64,000 nucleotides of DNA from Zymoseptoria tritici IPO323. Taxonomy: Eukaryota; Ascomycota; Dothideomycetes; Mycosphaerellales; Mycosphaerellaceae. Of this stretch, positions 10,844-21,498 are shown piece by piece (positions within the stretch are counted from its first letter, which is position 1; each line of letters begins with the position of its first letter). A program made the position numbers and the translations under genes. The notes beneath the pieces were generated by a model, which saw only the letters and a list, made by a program, of their open reading frames with translations, did not search any database and was not told the origin of the DNA. The stretch is taken from positions 3,038,001 to 3,102,000 of the forward strand of contig NC_018217.1 of assembly GCF_000219625.1 (NCBI RefSeq), in the 5' to 3' direction.

Positions 10844-13842
10844 CTCGATAATCTCTGCGGTGGATAGTCAGCATGTAGTTCTTCCAACATCGTGGCAGTC
10901 GACTGCATTGTATGCCCCGTTCAGGCATGCAAGACATGAACACCACAGAAACAATCCAAGCTCACAATTGCAAATGACCGACCAACAAAGGAGAGGCAGA
11001 CAGGAGAGCAGTCAAAGACTTCGTGGTATGCGTGCGTGTGTGTGCGTGCGGGTGTGGGTGTGTGTAGTGATGACAAGATAGGGATGGATGAAAGACGGGG
11101 AAAGGCATGGACTTTTAATCCGGCCCCAAACAACGACAACGAGGCTCGATCCAGAAACTCACCATTGTGAAACCGCATCTTAGGCTATTCGACTGTCGGC
11201 CAGGTAGCATCGATCGAACCAGAAGACGTGTTGCGGGTCGGCGGAGGGTGGTGCACGCGGCACGATCACTGGCCCCAGCGCTTCGCAACAGTGAGATGCG
11301 GAGTGTGCAAATGCCAGGTACAGCCGTTCCGCGCCGAGTTGTTCCTTGAGTCAAGCAACCAGGCTCGATGAGGCGTGATTCCCAAAAGACCGAGAGTATG
11401 GATTGTTGCGTCGCGCAAGGGATGTTGGAGATGTCGGCTTATTAAGAAGAACAGTTCGTTTGGAATGGAAAGGGTGTGAGGATGGCAGACGCGGGCTTGT
11501 GTGGCAGGCCTTGCGGAGAATAAGTATGCAGCTCAACTGTTCTCTCTGCTATACTTGCCTTGCGGGAGGTCCTCTTACTCAGGCACAAGTTGGAAACCCG
11601 AGGGTATGGTTCGAGCAGAGGCCACATCTGGGAGGGTGGTATGCTCACTGTAACCTCAGCCGTCGCGCCGCCACAACGAAGGAATGCAACGACACCGATC
11701 ACGCTCGATGTAGGAATTATCGATATCGGTGACTGCCGCAGATCGAGGCTTGAGATCGCCATCCAGACAGATTGACAGGATTGATCGACCCTTTCGTTTC
11801 GAGCGGCCGTGAGGATCTCCCGCCCGTAGCAATGTGCATTGTGGTGAACTTGACGAAAAGGCGGTCTGCGATTGACGATGCTACCCTGCGAAGAAAAGAG
11901 GATATATCGATGGACGCACAGACTGGTTTCGAAAATGATCGAGCAACGATTGGACCCATCGACGGGCAATACCGAATGCGCATCATGACCAACCTGCAAT
12001 CGACAATACTCGGGATGACGGCAATGGTGCATAGCGATGTTGTGTAGCACACGACTGGTGCCGTATCGACCAAGTGGGTCTATGCTTCATTCTTGCCCTC
12101 GTCGACATTGGCAGGACGATCCTATACCATCAACATGCGCCGCACGTTGGTGGCTTGGTCATTAAACGGGCTTCTGCGTCCTTCTGTATTGATGGAGTTA
12201 CATCGTCGACAACGGTAGACGCCACGATGCCATGCCATCACGCGTCCATCGGAGAGTGGCATATGTCAACGCCAGGGCCCGGACGCCAGTTATGCATTCG
12301 TTGAACAGCGTCTTTGTGTCACACCATGGCTATAGACTTTCGGGAGTCGAGTCTGGGCCGCCGAACAATGTTCTGGCACTCGCCCGGGTAGTTGGTCTTC
12401 TTGGTGGAGAAAGATTGTAAGCCTTGTGTTACACGACGTCCAAGAAGTGACAGGGTCCAGCCATGTAGATTCGGGAATTGGTTGGAATTGCGTTGCTGCA
12501 GGCTGTAGCGACAGGCTCCACTCTGGCATGTGCCTCGAGGCGGATTGTTATCAGTTTATTCGTATCTGCGCTTTCGTGTGCTGATGTCCTGACAAAGTAG
12601 ACATGGCGGACAAGTGCATCTGCGGTACATTTTAGCCGCGCCCGCTGTGTCCCAGATCGCAGAGGCTGTGTGTACCCGTGAAAGATCGGTCCCAGCACGC
12701 AAAGGATACATGCATAAAAGTAGTCTCGCGCTTGACTGCCAAGAAGGATGGGAATTCCAACCTCAATTCAGTGAGTCTCTTGGTTCTCAAAGACGCTACT
12801 GCGCCTCGTCCCTGATCTCCAAGAAACCCATGCCTGTCCATCCCATCACATGCTTGGCTTCCGTTTCATCAGGCGCATACACGGGACCGACGAGCAAGGC
12901 CATGGACCCAGCGTGGTTGAAGAAGGCTCCACCATAGCCGCGAAGTGGAGCTTGCTCGTCCAAGCCAAGCTTCCCTTTGCGGGCGGCGCATGCGAAGTAC
13001 AGCCCCCACTCTGGCAATGTCTCGCATTAGACCCTTGCCGGCCTCATTCAGCGACACACAAACATTGTCTGTGATGTAACGAACGGCCCGCTGTGGGAGA
13101 ATGATAGAATGCTCCAGACATTTCGTTGCCCACACCTTCTCGTTGCGTGAGGTATTGGTCCAGATGTGCGTCTGGAATTGCAGCAGTCTGCAGTAGTAGT
13201 AAGATGTCGTTGCACAAAGTCTGATCATCGCGGAGAAGTATGCAGTGGCCTTTGTCCTCCCAAAAGGACCCAGGTGTCAACATCGTTGACTTTTGGACCC
13301 CACTCTTGCGAACATCCGATCATCAGGCACAGTTGCGGAGGCGCCAAACATCTGGTTCGGCGAGAAGGCCCCGTATACCGACGTGCCCTACCTCTCACAG
13401 CCACCAATCTATGCGCCAAGGTGATTGACACGATTCATGTCACGCCTTGGCAATCCTCCGATACGGCGAAGGTCAATTTCCAGCATCCATTTTCCTTCCA
13501 TTCCTTGAAATGTCGCTCCACTATCGTCGTCCGAATTGTGGCGATTGAATCCGGGGTGCTCCTCGTCAGAGTGGATCTGTAGCTGCGAGTCAATCGAAAC
13601 CATCACACAAACATTCCAGACCGTACTTTTGTCTCTTTCTTGCTGCAATGGTGATCGAAACTGCAGTCATCTCAGGTACTGCACGCACAGCATATGCGAG
13701 GATGTAGTCAGTCGAAGGAGTGCGTTGTCTGTAAGAGGCTTGATGGAAAGGCCCTGCGTAGAATTGATTCGGTTTGAACGTATATTTATGCTGCATGTAC
13801 GATACCTGAAAGTCCCGTACAATGTCAAGTCAATCGGGTTGA
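10844..13842. other. 3-kb gene-poor stretch
   Basis: This region lies between the start of the C2H2 gene and the stop of the Zn2Cys6 gene. It contains a GT/GTGCGT-rich tract (about 11030-11070), which may belong to the C2H2 promoter or leader, and a minus-strand coding relic at 12796-13650 described separately. Many frames of 60-200 codons are present, but none has motifs, good starts or consistent splicing. Confidence 0.4.
12796..13650 (-). pseudogene. Decayed coding relic, family unknown
   Basis: Several minus-strand segments look like real protein but lie in different frames. Around 13410-13500 there is KWMLEIDLRRIGGLPRRD. Around 13300-13400 there is FSPNQMFGASATVPDDRM. From 13283 down to about 13110 there is SFWEDKGHCILLRDDQTL and onward. 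From 13017 to 12796 there is LPEWGLYFACAARKGKLG and onward, ending in GWTGMGFLEI. No pair of GT..AG sites joins them sensibly, and stops fall between them. The simplest reading is an old gene broken by frameshifts. I do not recognise the family. Alternative: some segments are chance open frames. Confidence 0.3.
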
Positions 13843-15921
13843 TCATGAAGGCCGCCATCCATTCCCATTCACAGTGTTGTTACCATCTCTCGACACTTCG
13901 TTGACGGCGCGAAATCCGCCATGGCTCGAAGGCGCTTGAGTTTTCGCACTCTCGATCGCAACTTGCTGCAACGTCACATCGCTCTGTGCCTCTCCATCAT
14001 GAACAGGGTCGTAATTGTGCCGCTTCATCACATCGTTGGGCGAATCCTTCGGCTTGCCGCTGGCGCCGCTCCCCGCAGTGTGGATCTGATCGCCTTCGAT
14101 CGATTCTTTGGCATCTTGTGGGGTGAGATCGCTGAGATTTGAGGTTCCATTCGCATGAGTCGAGTGATCGCCTTCATGTGAAGCAGCATCGGTGCCGCTC
14201 GGAACCGAGTCTGCTGGTAAGGCCTCTGTTGACCGCACGCTGTCCTCGAATCCTTGTCGTGCCAACTCTCGAGCATTGCGCAGCCCTTCCTCATCTTCGC
14301 GGATCTGGTTTTCCTGCTCTTCCTTCTCGCCTAGCGCTTCAAGATCTTCCAACGGATTGCTGTCATCGTCGTCACTCTCCTCTTCTGGCTCGTCATGGCC
14401 GTAGCCGTTATCATTCGTTGGAGAGTAAGCGAACCCGGGATAGGCAGCATCCATCAGATGGTCCAATGCGCCAAGCTCGTCGCGACTGACATCCCGCCAA
14501 TGGCAGCGGGCATGCTTTCGAGTGCAGCCTGCGCATGACGTGAGGTTCTTGATGCAATCCATGCGCAGGCGTCTGCATCGATCGCAAGGTGGCAAGACAC
14601 GGTCGCCGCGAGGCAGGCCGTCCATATGGGCTTGGCAAAGTGGCCTGAATGGCTGACTGCTTTCAAGCGCAGGAGGAAGAGGACGACTGAAATTGTGCTT
14701 GAGCGGCGCGTGACCTCCACTGTAGCTGTGGTGGCCCATGCTGGACGACGGCCGGTGTGCGTAAGAATTGGTCTGATTGCTGGAATATGTCGGCTTGTTC
14801 GCAGAGGTCGAGTATGGGAGCGAGTCGTGGAGAAGATTCGGCGGGACAGGAGACAAAGATGACGCGTTTGAGATTGCTCTCTCGTGCGACGCGCCAGTAG
14901 TATCGCTCGGTCGAACGCCGTGGAGGTCGGCAACTGTGACCACAGAATGGCGAGTCTGCGCACGACCTTGGCCTTGATTGTGCGGGAGGCTCTCGAAGTG
15001 TCGAAGAAGCTCGGTTCTAACAGCAGCATTCGATCCAAGAGCTGGCTCGACTGTGGCAGCAGTGGGTTGCGCGGGACGGCCGTTGGTATCTCCAGAGTTG
15101 ACAGCAACGAATCCTGAATTGGGAGAGGACGCTGACGTCGGCGCAGTGGTGGTCTGCAGCGCATTGGCTTTTGCCGGTGTCCCGCTTCCTCCCTCCGCCC
15201 TTCTCTCCAGTATCGCGGCTCTCCGGCCTTTGAGTCGATGGCTCAACTGTCTTGTCCGTGCAGCCACCATGTCCGCCGCGTTTGTGAGCTCTTTCAATTT
15301 CGCCTCCAGCACATCGCAAGTGCCCACTTCCTTCTCTTCATCCTCCCAGATCGGCAACGGTGGAATCAGCTCTTGACAACGCCCACTGTTGATGAATAGG
15401 AAGTCTTCTTCGGAGATCTGCACGCGCAACTGCTTTTGAGGATAGTAGAATTGGCAGACCCTCCTGCCCTCGGAGAATGTGCTCAATGTGAACTGGCCTG
15501 GATGTGATCGTGCGAATTCAATGACCTCGAGCCACGTGATCTGGTGCGAGGTGTCGTCGGAATTGCCAGAAGCGCCCTTTGAATGCGAAGCTACTATCTT
15601 CGGCGGAGACTCGAAGCAGCGTTCGAAGCGCTTGATCAGGATAGGACCCAGCGGACGTGCGCCCAAGTTGGATGCCAACGACTCATGGCGGTCGAGTATA
15701 TTCCCATAGGCGGATAAGAGATGTAGCAAATTTTGAAGCGTGTCGTCCTTGTTGATGAGTGGTAGGTCCTCTTGAGACTGGCGAGCGAGATAATTGATGC
15801 TCAATTGACTGCTGGTCTTTGCAGATTTTGCCGCCGGCGCGGAGACGGCGCCCACAGAGGGACTTCGCTTGCGCTTGGCGGCGGAGGCGGAGACATCGAT
15901 CGGTGTCGTCGCGGGATCCAT
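13843..15921 (-). CDS. Protein with an internal Zn2Cys6 cluster
   Basis: Single-exon gene of 692 aa. The frame is open upstream, but the ATG at 15921 starts a plausible N-terminus (MDPATTPIDVSASAAKRKRS) and the upstream codons are low-complexity Pro/Ser. Residues 25-220 form a well-ordered region (LINKDDTLQNLLHLLSAYG, ILIKRFERCF). A binuclear zinc cluster with spacing C-x2-C-x6-C-x6-C-x2-C-x6-C lies at about 446-473 (CDRCRRLRMDC..CAGCTRKHARC). After it come an acidic stretch (EEESDDDD) and a disordered tail. Zn2Cys6 proteins are fungal DNA-binding regulators, but the cluster is usually N-terminal, so the internal position is unusual. No fungal_trans middle-homology domain is evident. Target genes are unknown. 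Confidence 0.72.
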   Translation of the reverse strand: MDPATTPIDVSASAAKRKRSPSVGAVSAPAAKSAKTSSQLSINYLARQSQEDLPLINKDDTLQNLLHLLSAYGNILDRHESLASNLGARPLGPILIKRFERCFESPPKIVASHSKGASGNSDDTSHQITWLEVIEFARSHPGQFTLSTFSEGRRVCQFYYPQKQLRVQISEEDFLFINSGRCQELIPPLPIWEDEEKEVGTCDVLEAKLKELTNAADMVAARTRQLSHRLKGRRAAILERRAEGGSGTPAKANALQTTTAPTSASSPNSGFVAVNSGDTNGRPAQPTAATVEPALGSNAAVRTELLRHFESLPHNQGQGRAQTRHSVVTVADLHGVRPSDTTGASHERAISNASSLSPVPPNLLHDSLPYSTSANKPTYSSNQTNSYAHRPSSSMGHHSYSGGHAPLKHNFSRPLPPALESSQPFRPLCQAHMDGLPRGDRVLPPCDRCRRLRMDCIKNLTSCAGCTRKHARCHWRDVSRDELGALDHLMDAAYPGFAYSPTNDNGYGHDEPEEESDDDDSNPLEDLEALGEKEEQENQIREDEEGLRNARELARQGFEDSVRSTEALPADSVPSGTDAASHEGDHSTHANGTSNLSDLTPQDAKESIEGDQIHTAGSGASGKPKDSPNDVMKRHNYDPVHDGEAQSDVTLQQVAIESAKTQAPSSHGGFRAVNEVSRDGNNTVNGNGWRPS

Positions 15922-16396
15922 GACTATCGCATTGTGATGAGAGGATGGACGAGGTGGGAGGAGAGGAAGAGTGGGAGGAGTAAGAGGAAGAGGAGGAGAG
16001 GACCCTCGGAAGGAAAAAGACGCCCTCCCGCCCCGGCGCCCCCAGTTGCGGGCGCTGGGCACACACCTCCACCTTACCTAAGGTAACTCCCGTCCCCGAA
16101 CACCGCGCAGCGGAGGCGGATACTCCGCCGTCCACGAAGCGTAGTGCGCGTTCTCGCTGTATCATATCTCGTGTGATGAGGAGCCACGACGATAAGATGA
16201 GACCATCGCCTTCCACAACATTCGGAGAAGGCCTTTCACGAAGGAGGGGTGCTACCTTTGCTGCTCCGCCGCCTTTTCCCGTCAGCCGCTACCTTACGTA
16301 AGCAAGTGAACTCTAAAGGTAACCTAAGGTAATGCCGGCCCGCCCACAAACAACATCCGTGGGATGTCTTCCAATTGAAACGAACATCAACCCGAC
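15922..16396. promoter_or_regulatory. Divergent promoter with palindromic words
   Basis: 475 bp between the starts of the Zn2Cys6 gene (leftward) and LSM7 (rightward). It holds a perfect 13-bp palindrome TTACCTAAGGTAA at 16074-16086, a one-mismatch copy at 16320-16332 and a perfect 10-bp palindrome CTTACGTAAG at 16293-16302. Their placement near both starts suggests binding sites, but no factor can be named. Confidence 0.4.
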
Positions 16397-16898
16397 ATGT
16401 CAGAACGCGCAAATTTCAGAGGTGGACGCGGAGGCCGTGGCGATCGCGGAGGACGTGGAGGCGGAGATCGCGGTGGACGAGGCGGTGGCAATGCTCCGGC
16501 AGGCGATCGCAAGAAGGAAAATATTCTTGATCTCTCCAAGTATATGGACAAGGACATCAATGTGAAGTTCAACGGCGGCAGAGAAGGTGAGTGCTGCGCA
16601 GAGATTGTGTTCGCGAGTAGCAAGTCTGACCTCGATCGCAGTAACGGGGACTTTGAAGGGATATGATCAGCTCATGAATCTGGTTCTGGACAATGTCAAG
16701 GAAATGACAAGAGGTTGGTGCTTGATTTGTATATACGAAGAATCATGCTGACTGTTTGTAGATGAGGAGGGCAACACAAGTTCTCGCTCTCTTGGTCTCC
16801 TGGTGGTCCGCGGCACATTACTGGTATTGATCTCGCCACTGGATGGAAGCGAGGAGATTGCGAATCCATTCGTGGTCCAGGATGACGACGACGAATAA
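16397..16898 (+). CDS. lsm7: U6 snRNA-associated Sm-like protein LSm7
   Basis: Three exons, 16397-16586, 16642-16713 and 16762-16898, give 132 aa. Both introns (55 and 48 nt) have CTGAC branch sites and keep phase. Residues after about 40 are a clear Sm fold: ILDLSKYMDKDINVKFNGGR (Sm1), VTGTLKGYDQLMNLVLDN, and LGLLVVRGTLLVLISPLDG (Sm2), then EEIANPF. LSm7 is part of the cytoplasmic LSm1-7 ring in mRNA decapping and the nuclear LSm2-8 ring on U6 snRNA. The N-terminal 35 residues are an RGG-rich tail (FRGGRGGRGDRGGRGGG), longer than in yeast Lsm7. Such tails bind RNA and are arginine-methylated in other proteins. Confidence 0.93.
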
Positions 16899-17458
16899 AG
16901 AACGGTATTCTGGAAACTCAATCGCAACGGACGGTTGAAGTCTTGGGCCAAATCATGTCCAGCCTGGTCGAGACGAAGGCGGCAGGCACGAGCAGGGTCG
17001 AACAGGAGACCGCACGGACGTCACGGGTACCACGCCATTGATTCGAATCAAGGTCGTTGGCAACGAAGTCAAGGCATGAGCTGGCGATGCTTGCTCCTAT
17101 CTGGTCCAACAAAATGACGCCAGTACGCAAGAATCCTGGCAGGTTTATACCGTATGATAGATTCTTGAGCTCACAAAAAAGATTTCTTGAGCCTGCTCCG
17201 GAATTATTTTGGAAACACCTCATCACCACACACTCAGAAATCGCAAGCATCATGTCCAAAAGTGAAGCAGGCAAGGACTCTTGTCGTCCGTAGGTAAACC
17301 TCTCTTCACATTTACATCGGATGATATTGGATCATCAAAAAAGAACAGGCGAGGATTGGCTTTTGAGCTCGCATGGAACACATGGAGCATTGAAGGGACC
17401 GCCAAATAGAGCTCATCATCCAATGGCTCACCACGTCGCGAACGCAGACGACAAACCC
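16899..17458. other. Intergenic between convergent genes
   Basis: 560 bp holding the 3' ends of LSM7 and of the leftward gene at 17459-18172. No coding frame or repeat is supported. Confidence 0.4.
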
Positions 17459-18172
17459 TCACTCGACATCACTCAATCCTCCCTCCGTCATCACCAAACC
17501 ACTCAGCCCAGCCTCATCCATAGCCTCAATCAACACCTTCAGCTCCCCATTCCCCAACCTGCCCTCATCGCCCACAAGCCTTAACATTTCCACCAACCCC
17601 ATCAAACCCTTCAACTCCTCCATCCTCGCCTCCTCCAACACCTTGACCTCCGCTTCCAGCGCCAACACACCTTGTCGAAACACCTTCCCACTAAACACTT
17701 TCTTCTCATGATCCATCCCCACCTCCTCCACCACATCAGCAACTGATCTCTTGAGATCACGCAGAAGCTCATCACAGCCTCCAGGTAACACCACAGGCTC
17801 AACATCTGGGTCGGAGTAGATCGCGGCGAGGGCTCGGTGTCGCAGAGGGAGGGACTCGAGGATGTGGATGAGAGCTTTGGTTAGGAGCTGTGGGCTCGGC
17901 GAGTCGGCTGTGAGGGTAGAAAAGTCGTGAGAGGGGAGAGCTTTGAGATAGTCCATCCAGAAGGTGAGTTCGGTTTCGATTATTCCATTGAGGATGTCGA
18001 GGTGGATCATGGCGTTGGCGGCGTTTTGGGGTGGAGGTAAGGGTGGTTGGGGATTTTTCTTTTTCGAGGGCTTTGTTTTGCTCGTGGTTTGGAGGGTTTG
18101 GAGTGGACGCCGAGTGGGTTTTGCTGTTGGCTTGGGTTTTGTGGCCGCCCTGACTGCTGGCTTTGGTGGCAT
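17459..18172 (-). CDS. Unidentified basic/coiled-coil protein
   Basis: Single-exon gene of 237 aa. Residues 1-50 are Lys/Pro/Thr-rich (KPKPTAKPTRRP, SKKKNPQ), which may be a nuclear localisation or DNA-contacting tail. Residues 55-235 are helical in pattern: HLDILNGIIETELTFWMDYLKAL, then LLTKALIHILESLPLRHRAL, then a heptad-like run of VLALEAEVKVLEEARMEEL. I do not recognise the family. The layout (basic tail plus helices) would fit a chromatin or kinetochore-type structural protein, but nothing in the sequence proves that. Confidence 0.55.
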   Translation of the reverse strand: MPPKPAVRAATKPKPTAKPTRRPLQTLQTTSKTKPSKKKNPQPPLPPPQNAANAMIHLDILNGIIETELTFWMDYLKALPSHDFSTLTADSPSPQLLTKALIHILESLPLRHRALAAIYSDPDVEPVVLPGGCDELLRDLKRSVADVVEEVGMDHEKKVFSGKVFRQGVLALEAEVKVLEEARMEELKGLMGLVEMLRLVGDEGRLGNGELKVLIEAMDEAGLSGLVMTEGGLSDVE

Positions 18173-18733
18173 AGCTGTGGTAGTGGGCTGTGGAGATTCG
18201 TTGTGCAGAGCTGGTCAAGCTTCGGCAGTAAGACTGCAGTGACATGTGTGCGCACTGGAGTGCCATTCACAAGCGATGCTGAGATTGATCAGGTTTTGAC
18301 GATTCTTACAAGCTTCATGTGACGGCGGTCTAAAGCGCTAGCGGCGGCAGAGTGAACAAGACTGTCTGAACATGAGTTCTACACGATTCCAGATGTGAAG
18401 TGGATATCTCGAAAATGAAAATGTATTCACTGTGCTTCTCGTAAGTTTCCAGCATATGACAGTCTCATCCTATGGCATTTGGTGCTGGTCTGGTCCCATC
18501 CTCTTCTGTGCGTGCTCCAGTTCTTGATCCTTCTATTATTCATCTTCGCTCGAAGATCCTCGGCCAGCTTTATGGTTCCTTTGTTCATGCATGAGCCGTT
18601 TGCTTCCCTACTGTGTCGTCGGACCAAGTTGAGTGGCTCTTTCGCCTATCTTGTCATCCCAGACGATTGCTCTCAGATCGATGCCCGACGACGAAAAAGC
18701 TTTCAGAAAGTAGTCTTTACCATCTCCCTTCCC
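18173..18733. other. Intergenic
   Basis: 561 bp between two leftward genes. It should contain the promoter of the 17459-18172 gene and the 3' UTR of the FSH1-type gene. A 128-codon plus-strand frame overlaps it but has no motif. No repeat is seen. Confidence 0.4.
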
Positions 18734-19559
18734 TCACAGCATCCCCATCATGACCAACATATGTTTTGCGATCTTGTTATTCGTCGCCGCGTCTCTCGGT
18801 ACCTCATGGGCACCGGCATGCTCAATGACCAACCGATCATACGCATTCTCATGCATCGAAGCTAGAGTTCTCGCCTGCCGAACATACGGATCCGCACTCC
18901 CCATCACATGCAAGATCGGGATCTGAAGTTTGACCGCCGGCGTAGTCAACGAGTGGTACCGTCTCAGCCAGACGGGCTCGTTGACGGTATCCGGGTTGTT
19001 GAGTATGAACTCCTTGCCCGATTGCAACAGCTCCAATTCGCCGGCGAATTCACTTCGCGGGTCCTTTCCCGATGCCGCGATATCTTCCCAGACTTCCTTG
19101 CCGCTCAAGTCGTCGGCATTGAACGGTAGTGATGCGCCGATGAAGACTCCGAAGCGGAATGGTGGTTTGGTGTTGGCCTTTTGTCGCTCGAACATGAGCG
19201 AGGTGGCGACGCAGCAGCCTTGGGAGAAACCTAGAATACCGTCGAAGGGTCCTTCGTCTTCGATGATGCTTTCGATCAGGTCGACCGCATCGGCGACGTC
19301 TTCCGGGATGGGAGATTTGTAGAAGGCGAGGTAGGGAGGTGGATAGATCTGCTTGATGCGATCTATAAAGGTCAGCTCTGATACGAGTGAAGTCTTGCAA
19401 GGAAGAAGGTCGCTTACCATCCGGCGGCTCGCAGTCCATGGCTCCATCGTAGAAGTCGAATTCGTGTCCGTAGCTCTTCAGAACGCTGGTGATCTGGTTC
19501 GTTTGCGCTTCAAACATCTGTGCGTTGCCGCCGACGCCGTGGAGACAGAGGAGCTTCAT
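18734..19559 (-). CDS. FSH1-family serine hydrolase
   Basis: Two exons, 19559-19418 and 19362-18734, are split by a 55-nt intron (GTAAGC..TATAG, branch GCTGAC) and give 256 aa. The start MKLLCLHGVGGNAQMFE is the standard FSH1 opening with the oxyanion-loop HG. The nucleophile elbow is GFSQG, the acid lies in HVMGSADP and the histidine in AGAHEVP, so the Ser-Asp-His triad is complete. Family members are small alpha/beta hydrolases (yeast Fsh1-3). Some paralogues work with polyketide synthases, such as CtnB-type hydrolases. No biosynthetic gene lies nearby, so a general esterase or hydrolase role is the safer reading. Substrate unknown. Confidence 0.85.
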
Positions 19560-21498
19560 GATTGCTGGATGTGAATGCGGAGAGCTTGAGTGACTGTCGA
19601 GTATAGTTTGAGTTTGTAGTTAAGATTGTGGTTGTAAATGTGGTTGTGAGGGTTGTTGAATGCTTTGTGATCAACTCAAGCGGTAGGGTATTCGATTCTT
19701 ATATCGCTTACCTTGAACTCTCAGCCCTCGTCAAAGGCTAGGGGACTAGACGTCGTCAACGCTATCGTCTAGATTAGTGCCCAGACATCGCCAAGGCTAT
19801 TGCCATGTCGTCGTCAAAGCTATGACCAGTTGTTGTCGGGGCGAGTGGCCAGACGTCGATCGCTCGGCGTATATCAGCCCACTCGGAGCATTTACCATAT
19901 GAGAGGAACACTTTGGATCTTCATCTAGAAGAACGCAGTGGGTCGATGTAGCGAGACTAATCGATGGTGACGAATAATCTATGTTCTGCGTCGCGTGGTG
20001 TCCCACCGGCCTCCAGGGGTGGAAACGGGTTGGGAGAGGAATCTCGTGACGGGTGCGGCTCCGGTGATGATAGCTCTCACCGATCTGGAGCGCCTTGCGA
20101 CTAGGACCTCTATGCTGCGGCTTCAGTGTGTTTCATAGACACACGAGTGGACTTTCGATTTAGCATAGAAACCATGTGATGGGTGGGCCTTCCGTGTTTG
20201 CTTATTGGACCCTCTGGACATCACCCACACGAGACTCAGCCCTACCAGCACTAAATGTCGCCATCCTGAGATCTTCGGCGAAGGCCGCCTTCTCTCCAGA
20301 CGCAGCAGATGCCTGTCCCGGCCGTAAGCACAACCCCGATGCCATCGTCAATACTCAACGGGCGCAGCATGAGGATCGCCTCGCATGGCGAGCATCATTG
20401 ATCTCGCCACTCCATCGTATCTTCAGTCTGAATGTTTACGGTCCCGATGCCATCGAAGGAGATTCGCCTCAATTGAGCGTCGTGTGCAGGAGTCGATGTG
20501 AGTTCACTGTATCGCGGAGATTGGATGCTAGAGGATCGACGATGGGGGTGGAGTTGACTTGCTCTGCGTTCGCACATGACCTGGGGTCTTATCGCTCGTC
20601 CAGACCTCTTTCGGACGCGAGCAAGTACTTGGATGAACGGACAGCTCTTGTCCACAGCGCCATCAACGAGTCGAGGTTGGGCGCTGGATATGACAATGGA
20701 CACTTAGCGTCAGTTCAGAGCGCGAAGACCATGGCATCGGACAGTCGACCAATTCGCAGATCATATCTGCTGCGTGGACGTCGAAGCCCATCTCTTACTT
20801 CGGTTTTGCGGCCGCATCGGGGTCTGATGAAAGTGAGCACTCGTCTCCCAGGAGGACTCCAGACCCTCCATGCTCGGCGAGAATGTCCTAGGCGTCTCCT
20901 GACTGCATGACTCCTCAAGTCGACACTACTCATGGTGGAAAGCCAATAATCGAAGCCGCTGTGTTTTCAAGTAGGCTGTATTCCAGCGCGGACAATACCT
21001 TTGAGAAATTCGGTAATGCAGATTTTGGATGATGTCTCTTGAAAGAGAGCGATAGTATGCAATTCGTATGACCAAGGAGCATGAGTCGGCTCCAAGGACG
21101 TGGAGCAAAGGTAGGCATGAGGCGACACTCTCGATGTGTTCGAGGAGATGTCAGTTTTCTGCCAAGTTGTGGCCGATATTCCTCAAGCTTCGGATTCGCA
21201 TTCGGGTAGCTCGCACAAACCCCAGTATACCTTAACATGACGGGGCGAGTGATCTACATCACCTCGTTACGCCATATTCGCGAGTCGGCCAGAGTGACGC
21301 GCAGGACGAGTTACCATTCATATTCACGTTCCTCCAACTCTCCGGACAGCCAGCTCTCCGGCGGCACACATGCGCCAGCTCAAGCGACAACTGTAGAGGC
21401 CGCCCTTGCGGAGCGTCATCCGCAAGCATAAGGATCCCCACGATCCTCGGACCCGACACCACACTCTTTATAGACTCGACCGCATTCACTTCTTCACA
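19560..21498. other. Long intergenic region upstream of SPT20 and the FSH1-type gene
   Basis: 1.9 kb between divergently transcribed genes. At 19738-19860 a degenerate motif of the kind AGACGTCGTCAACGCTAT recurs about four times. A 244-codon plus-strand frame (20176-20910) has no motif and is not called. Nothing else is supported. Confidence 0.4.

Noticed and set aside
11442..12050. 202-codon minus-strand frame upstream of the C2H2 gene
   Set aside because: His/Arg/Ser-rich, no domain, and other strands are open to a similar extent.
13225..13431. Similarity of DVDTWVLLGGQRPL to the C-terminal part of HET-domain proteins
   Set aside because: Only a few residues agree and no HET core is present in the surrounding frames.
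20176..20910. 244-codon plus-strand frame
   Set aside because: No recognisable motif, mixed composition, no splice or start support. A chance frame in GC-balanced intergenic DNA is more likely.
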